This document shows positions 58,934-64,000 of a DNA stretch of 64,000 nucleotides, piece by piece. The position numbers were made by a program, and so were the translations under genes. Source of the stretch: an uncultured Prochlorococcus sp. (GTDB lineage Bacteria > Cyanobacteriota > Cyanobacteriia > PCC-6307 > Cyanobiaceae); NCBI GenBank assembly GCA_902564535.1, contig CACFBG010000001.1, forward strand, positions 144,564-208,563, given 5' to 3'. Within the stretch, counting starts at the first letter, position 1. Each line of letters starts with the position of its first letter. The notes below the pieces were generated by a model. The model made no database searches. It was not told the origin of the DNA and was given only the letters and a program-made list of their open reading frames with translations.

Positions 58934-60082
58934 TTAATTAATTGAATAATTTAACCATCTACAATCAATCCCTCCATTACTTATAGGAATTTTTTTATTA
59001 GCCTTCATTCGAAGAGACTTAGTTAAAGTTGGATTACCACTAAGTATCCACAAGTCCCATCCTGAGGCTTTTTCTTTGAAACAATCACCTAACTGTCCAT
59101 AAAGTAAAGATAAGTCTTTATCAAAACCGACTCTTTTTCCATATGGTGGGTTACAGACAATGGTACCTATTTCCTTTGGAAAAATTAAATTTTTAAAATT
59201 AATATTTTTAATCTTTATATAATTTTGTAGGCCAGCAGAGCGAATATTGAATCTAGCCTGTTCTGCAACATTTGGATCCTCTTCACAGCCTATAATATAA
59301 GGATTTACAAAATTTAAAGAGGGTCTTTCATTCACCTTATCCTTCTCCTTTTGCCAAAGAATTGGATCAAAATCCAACCAATTTTCAAAAGTAAAGTGTC
59401 TATTGAAATTAACAGGTCGTCCTTTAATTAAACTAACAGCTTCTATTAACAAAGTGCCTGATCCACAAACAGGGTCTATTAAAGGGGAGAGTCCATTCCA
59501 TCCTGACAAACGAATTAATCCCGCAGCAAGATTTTCTTTTAATGGTGCAGAACCCATTGCAGATCTATAGCCTCTTCGATGCAAGCTTGTGGCAGAACCA
59601 TCCAGACTCAAAACTCCTTCATTATCTGATAAATGCAGATGCAAACAAAGATCTGGTTGCTCAAGATTAATATTCGAGCGAATGCCCCATATTTCTCTTT
59701 GTAGGTCAATCAGAGCATTTTTAACTTGTAAAGCAGAATAATGACTATGTGGTAAACAAGCAGATGTTCCTGAAACATCCACACGAAAAGTCAATGATGG
59801 ATGTAGCCATAATTCCCAATCAAAAGCTTCTCTAACTCCTCTATACAAATCTTTCGGATCATGACATTGAAATCTTGCAACTTGTCTTAAAAGCCGAAAA
59901 GGCAAGCGGGCTTGCAAATGCAATCTATAAAAACACGCAAGATCTGACTCAAAAGCAACTGAACGTCTCATTGGCACTATTCTCTTAGCCCCTAACTCAT
60001 CCAGTTCCTTGCAACCTTCTTCTTCTAGGCCAGGAGGTAAAACAGCAATGAAATGCATGGATTCAAACCTATTCATGCTCAA
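58934..60082 (-). CDS. THUMP-domain rRNA/tRNA N2-guanine methyltransferase (RlmL N-half-like)
   Basis: VLPPGLEEEGCKELDELGA, GYRSAMGSAPLKENLAAGLIRLSGW, DPVCGSGTLLIEA, and CNPPYGKRVG. Confidence 0.92.
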   Translation of the reverse strand: MSMNRFESMHFIAVLPPGLEEEGCKELDELGAKRIVPMRRSVAFESDLACFYRLHLQARLPFRLLRQVARFQCHDPKDLYRGVREAFDWELWLHPSLTFRVDVSGTSACLPHSHYSALQVKNALIDLQREIWGIRSNINLEQPDLCLHLHLSDNEGVLSLDGSATSLHRRGYRSAMGSAPLKENLAAGLIRLSGWNGLSPLIDPVCGSGTLLIEAVSLIKGRPVNFNRHFTFENWLDFDPILWQKEKDKVNERPSLNFVNPYIIGCEEDPNVAEQARFNIRSAGLQNYIKIKNINFKNLIFPKEIGTIVCNPPYGKRVGFDKDLSLLYGQLGDCFKEKASGWDLWILSGNPTLTKSLRMKANKKIPISNGGIDCRWLNYSIN

Positions 60083-60170
60083 AAACTATTTTTTTAGAAA
60101 CTAGGAATACTTAATAGTTATCTATTCACAGTAATAACTGTAAGAATAGATGTGTTCATTTTGTGAACTA

Positions 60171-60220
60171 GGTGATCCACACCAGTGTTTCGGACAGCGG
60201 TTCGATTCCGCTCAGCTCCA
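60171..60220 (+). ncRNA. ssrA: tmRNA, acceptor piece (3' portion) of a circularly permuted ssrA
   Basis: T-arm AGCGG-TTCGATT-CCGCT and acceptor CAGCTCC-A lie upstream of the coding piece. GGTGAT (60171-60176) can pair with ATCACC (60390-60395) as the P2 helix. Confidence 0.88.
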
Positions 60221-60235
60221 CTTAATTCTTTTTAT

Positions 60236-60433
60236 GGGGCTGCAATGGTTTCGACGGGACATAAGGCGGGTGACTGAAGCCTGCTCGGCATGAGCAAAAC
60301 CGTAACAGCGAACAACATCGTTCGTTTCTCCCGTCAAGCAGCCCCTGTTGCTGCCTGAACCTAAAAGGAGATGGGGTTAAATCAGCCTTATCACCCAAAT
60401 GATTCAATGGGGGAGGATAGCCCCCTATTAAAT
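60236..60433 (+). ncRNA. ssrA: tmRNA, coding piece with proteolysis tag ANNIVRFSRQAAPVAA*
   Basis: GGGGCTGCAATGGTTTCGACGGGAC start; resume codon GCG at 60308; tag ORF 60308-60358. The 3' boundary is approximate. Confidence 0.92.
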
Positions 60434-60437
60434 TCAA

Positions 60438-61397
60438 CTATTCATTCATCAAAGCCCATACCTCTCTCAAATGTTTATCGCAGTAATCAGCCAACTCATC
60501 AGTACTTAAGTACTTCCAAGCTGCATGACTTCCAATAGAAGACTTATAATAAATAGTCTCAAAAGCAAAGGCTTTAGCTATATGAACTGGAACAGGAGTC
60601 AAAAATTCATTTAAATGTCTACTAAAAAATACATCCTCTTGCTCATTATCAGGACTTAGTCTTCCATATTTCTTGCAAATTTCACTCATTAAAGATCTAC
60701 GTCTGATAGATAATCCTCCGTTACCATAAAAATGAGGATATATATCCTTATTAGGTGAACAATTAAAAGGTGTATCTACCTTAAAGAAATTAGTAATTTC
60801 ACCATTAACTTGAGAGCGATTAGAAAAATATTCACTTCTAACTCTAGGTAAAAATGGTGCGCCAAGATAACCCACATCAAAAAAATATTTTGGCAATGGC
60901 TCTGACAATAATGCATCTGTTTGGATTATTAAAATATTCTCATAAGGTAGTATTTCCCAAAAATTAGATGACTTCATAAATCTATTAAAACTAGTATTAT
61001 TTTCCAAATTAATTGCAGGCTCAATTGAATCTATTTGATACCAAATTGCCTTTAAATCGATATTATGATTAATTAAAATAGATTTCGCTAATCCTTCATT
61101 CTTCGAATCAGTTATAAAACATATTCCGGTATTTTCAGGACACATCAAAATTGTATTTAAAACAGTGAAAAGCCATTGTTTGTCAATCCTATTTTCTATA
61201 AGTACAATTATCTGTTCATATTTATCTTTGGTTTGGTTTAACTTTGTTTGAGCCCAGGGAATCAAAAAATCTTTTAAAATATATTCACAATGGCTTAACC
61301 AAATATATTTTCGATACTCAAGCAGCATTGGCAATGCTGCTTGAGTGTTAAATTTCAAATTTTGATCAGACTGATTGTTTTCGTTATAAGCAACCAT
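60438..61397 (-). CDS. DUF5672-family putative glycosyltransferase
   Basis: ENILIIQTDALLSEPLPKYFFDVGYLGAPFLPR, YGNGGLSIRRRSLM, and NEQEDVFFSRHL. Confidence 0.8.
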   Translation of the reverse strand: MVAYNENNQSDQNLKFNTQAALPMLLEYRKYIWLSHCEYILKDFLIPWAQTKLNQTKDKYEQIIVLIENRIDKQWLFTVLNTILMCPENTGICFITDSKNEGLAKSILINHNIDLKAIWYQIDSIEPAINLENNTSFNRFMKSSNFWEILPYENILIIQTDALLSEPLPKYFFDVGYLGAPFLPRVRSEYFSNRSQVNGEITNFFKVDTPFNCSPNKDIYPHFYGNGGLSIRRRSLMSEICKKYGRLSPDNEQEDVFFSRHLNEFLTPVPVHIAKAFAFETIYYKSSIGSHAAWKYLSTDELADYCDKHLREVWALMNE

Positions 61398-61474
61398 ATC
61401 TTCAATGAAAAAAGAAGAGGTGAAATATTAAATGGATTAAAAAATAACTAAACATCAATTGTAATTACTTCATA

Positions 61475-62026
61475 TTAAGCACCAGGCATTGCAGGTTTAT
61501 AACCTTGCTCTTGATCAGAACATTCAAGGCTTTCTTTGGTTGAAATCCCAGTTTTTGGGTTAACTCCAGAGGCTATTTTACAAAGATTTCTCTGATCATC
61601 ACTATCTAGGACTGCAAAGGTAAAGTCTGCACCTTCGATAACTGCTCCGGCAAAGCTACTGCCAGATGCAATCATGTTGGTCAAAACAGCATTGGTCAGG
61701 TCAGTGCGCTGAAAATTTACGCGATCAGAAAGAGTATCTGACAAATCGATGCCTTGTAAATTAGATCCTTTTAAGTCAGAGAGGGTCAATACAGTCCCAT
61801 GCAGATCCACATCACTTAAATTGGCATTACGAACCACTGCTCCCGCAATAGAAGACCTTGAAAGATCTTCGCCATGTAAATCAATACCTGTTATGTCTGC
61901 ACGTACATAATTGGGTACTTCTTCTCCCTGGTCTAGCACTGCTTGAGCAGGCCAAGCAACTACAAAAAGAATAATCAAAGAAAGCAATCCTTTAAAAATT
62001 CGACTTTTGCTCGATTCTATTAACAT
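61475..62026 (-). CDS. Pentapeptide-repeat protein with N-terminal signal peptide
   Basis: A(D/N)LxG-type pentapeptides ([30 protein letters not shown]...), signal peptide [16 protein letters not shown]. Confidence 0.88.
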   Translation of the reverse strand: MLIESSKSRIFKGLLSLIILFVVAWPAQAVLDQGEEVPNYVRADITGIDLHGEDLSRSSIAGAVVRNANLSDVDLHGTVLTLSDLKGSNLQGIDLSDTLSDRVNFQRTDLTNAVLTNMIASGSSFAGAVIEGADFTFAVLDSDDQRNLCKIASGVNPKTGISTKESLECSDQEQGYKPAMPGA

Positions 62027-62403
62027 GATGCTGATTCAAACCTGCATGAACTTTACTTCTCTAATCTCCTAATTTGATGGAAAGCTTAAATGAGATCACT
62101 TAAAGCAAAGCCATCAGTAGAGCTCAAAAGGATTCAGGAAAGGATAAGAATTATGAGAATTACAAATTTCTCAAGACCAATACTACTTCTGACAAAACTC
62201 AAAACCCCCTATTTTCATTTAAGTTGCTAAATCTCAAAATCCCTTTCCAAGAAAGCAATCTGAAAGACTAGGGAGCGGTAAATTCATACTAAATTCTTGA
62301 AAAAAAAAATCATATAAAATTGATCCGTTACAGAAGGCATCCAAGTCACTTGACCATAAAAGACAAACTTGCGTAGTATGTGGATCGCTTACTGCTAACC
62401 GAT

Positions 62404-62547
62404 ATGGACCTCAGAGTTGTTCTCGTTCTGTTCCCAATAATTGCTTCAGTTGTCTGGACGGCTTTTTGGCTAACGAAGTGGGGAGTATTTAAATGGGATC
62501 TACTCGGTGGCTTAAAAGAAGTTGTAGATGGTTCGGGGCAGAATTAA
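62404..62547 (+). CDS. Photosystem II PsbY-like protein
   Basis: Not in the ORF track. MDLRVVLVLFPIIASVVWTAFWLTKWGVFKWDLLGGLKEVVDGSGQN; resembles the MDxRVVxVLxPxxxAxxWxxF start of PsbY. Confidence 0.5.
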   Translation: MDLRVVLVLFPIIASVVWTAFWLTKWGVFKWDLLGGLKEVVDGSGQN

Positions 62548-62653
62548 TTTACGCAAATAACCGAAATTGATGCCTGAAGATTGCGTCTATTGACGTAAGT
62601 ATTTGTTGTGAAAAAATAATGTCAATTATTATTGAGAGGAATCAGTAGGTTTT

Positions 62654-62794
62654 TTATTTTTCTCTTAGATCAAATGTAGGTCGTTCTTTAGGATCTTTGC
62701 CTTCAATTGATTTTATAAAAATACTTAAACCTCTACCTAATAAAGGAACCCAAAATTCCTCATATGCAAATTGTAAAAAATTCCTTTTTTTCAT
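62654..62794 (-). CDS. Small hypothetical protein, 46 aa
   Basis: Not in the ORF track. MKKRNFLQFAYEEFWVPLLGRGLSIFIKSIEGKDPKERPTFDLREK. Confidence 0.5.
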   Translation of the reverse strand: MKKRNFLQFAYEEFWVPLLGRGLSIFIKSIEGKDPKERPTFDLREK

Positions 62795-62909
62795 TCACTT
62801 AACTTCTTGTTAGGTTTGTTGAAAAGATCTAACATAGGTTAATCTAATTCTACTTATAGCTAAAAGCACGCTGAAGATGCTAAACAGTTAAAGATTCGTA
62901 AGTGAATTC

Positions 62910-63416
62910 ATGGATATCAACAAAAAGCAGAAAAGAAATAAATCAACTGCTATCTCTCAAGTAATTGATCTTAAACAAACTAATATAAAAGCAATAAAAG
63001 ATGAAATTGCCATTATCGATAAAGAGATAATTGAACTAATGTCTGGATTATTTGAAGCTAAAAAAGTACAAATTAAATCCGCGCTGAACACAAATAATAA
63101 TTTTTTATTTAAACTTCAAAGAAAGTTCATTTCCTCTGCAGCAACTCAATCAGCCTATTGGCATGAAAATAATTTAAAAAATTTATATCAAAAAAGAAAA
63201 TTTTTACAAATTAATTTAGAAAAAATCACAGGAACTTATTGGAAAAATAAGATCAAAAGAATCTTTTTTATAACAATATTAATATTTATAATCGCATTAG
63301 TCATATCATTAATATTAATGGGGATCTTGTTAACCGCTTATCTATTACCCTTATTGTTATTTGGAGGCTTCGTGTATATATTGATTCAAAACAAGGTGAT
63401 AAGAAGGAGAAGGTAA
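62910..63416 (+). CDS. Hypothetical protein with basic coiled region and C-terminal TM helices
   Basis: 168 aa ORF; C-terminal IFFITILIFIIALVISLILMGILLTAYLLPLLLFGGFVYIL. Confidence 0.6.
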   Translation: MDINKKQKRNKSTAISQVIDLKQTNIKAIKDEIAIIDKEIIELMSGLFEAKKVQIKSALNTNNNFLFKLQRKFISSAATQSAYWHENNLKNLYQKRKFLQINLEKITGTYWKNKIKRIFFITILIFIIALVISLILMGILLTAYLLPLLLFGGFVYILIQNKVIRRRR

Positions 63417-63465
63417 AATCATTTGTCACGATAATCTCTCGAATTCGTTAAAATATCCTTCCTAC

Positions 63466-63639
63466 TCAAAGAATATTTAATAGAGTTTCATCAGAAGCTT
63501 TTAATATTTGTTCTGGAGTTCGATAACCTACATAAAAAAATACTTGGGCATTTTTCTTTCCTATTACTGGAAATTTAGTAAGCTTAATGTATGCCTTCCT
63601 AGGTTTTATTCTCAAATTGACTTGAGAGAAAAAGCTCAT
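63466..63639 (-). CDS. Small protein with possible helix-hairpin-helix C-terminus
   Basis: Not in the ORF track. MSFFSQVNLRIKPRKAYIKLTKFPVIGKKNAQVFFYVGYRTPEQILKASDETLLNIL (57 aa). Confidence 0.45.
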   Translation of the reverse strand: MSFFSQVNLRIKPRKAYIKLTKFPVIGKKNAQVFFYVGYRTPEQILKASDETLLNIL

Positions 63640-63899
63640 AAAAAGCTTGTATGTCTTAACAATCAGCTATGCAAAAGATCATGAATCAGCACGAAATCAA
63701 TGCCAAAATATTAAAAACATAATTTGTCTAAAAATCCATCAAAAAAAGGGAAAAATCTTTAATCCTATAAAATAATCCACAATTATATAGCTTTTTTATA
63801 TAGATAAAATTTTTCGTTTGATTCATAGCAAATCAGAAAGATGGCTCATTTAAGAAATCTCACGAGTTATGTTATAATTCATAATTATTAAATAAAACA

Positions 63900-64000
63900 A
63901 TGAAGTCAAAATTAAAATGTCAAGAATGGGTTGTAAGGTTCGATGGTTCCATTAAACAAAAAATCGTTGAAGCTCTTTCATCAAAAAATGAATACAAAAA
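63900..64000 (+). CDS. Partial hypothetical protein (runs off the window end)
   Basis: ATG at 63900 opens MKSKLKCQEWVVRFDGSIKQKIVEALSSKNEYK..., with no stop before the window edge. Confidence 0.35.
   Translation, partial: MKSKLKCQEWVVRFDGSIKQKIVEALSSKNEYK

Noticed and set aside
60222-60437. 71-aa minus-strand ORF in the supplied track
   Set aside because: Lies antisense across the tmRNA coding piece; codon content follows the RNA structure, so it is spurious.
62320-62470. Cys-rich frame (DHKRQTCVVCGSLTANRYGPQSCSRSVPNNCFSC) overlapping the PsbY-like ORF
   Set aside because: No ATG, GTG or TTG start between the upstream in-frame stop and the Cys-rich stretch; probably a chance out-of-frame reading.
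1-64000. CRISPR arrays, transposases, prophage or toxin-antitoxin systems
   Set aside because: No regularly spaced repeats, Cas, transposase, integrase or phage structural proteins were seen. The RHH gene lacks an obvious toxin partner, so no TA call was made.

Overview
The window reads as a contiguous, AT-rich, densely coded chromosomal segment of a marine picocyanobacterium, most likely Prochlorococcus. The lineage call rests on Hli proteins, Ycf66, PsbX-like and PsbY-like peptides, a SufR/SufBCDS locus, and a circularly permuted (two-piece) tmRNA with tag ANNIVRFSRQAAPVAA. I found no CRISPR array, transposase or prophage. Most of the window is core metabolism: nadB, uppP, xseAB, anmK, K+ transport, cysH, coaX, pgm, sufR/sufBCDS, def, accC, smc and similar genes. 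RNA genes are one tRNA-Leu(GAG) and the permuted ssrA. Several short genes are missing from the supplied ORF track, including an Hli of 48 aa, a PsbX-like, a PsbY-like and several orphan peptides. No clear-cut new system is visible. The best leads are: (1) a compact putative pterin operon (tandem-fused PTPS, RibD-C reductase, acyltransferase, DUF4346); (2) a perfect 7-1-7 inverted repeat between sufR and sufB plus an uncharacterised gene overlapping the 3' end of sufR; (3) a divergent ribbon-helix-helix regulator locus with stacked palindromes; (4) a leader-only Nif11-like peptide ending in a double-glycine motif; (5) tandem half-propeller lipoproteins; (6) a yqjD/yqjE-like pair. All family names come from motif recognition by eye, without database searches.
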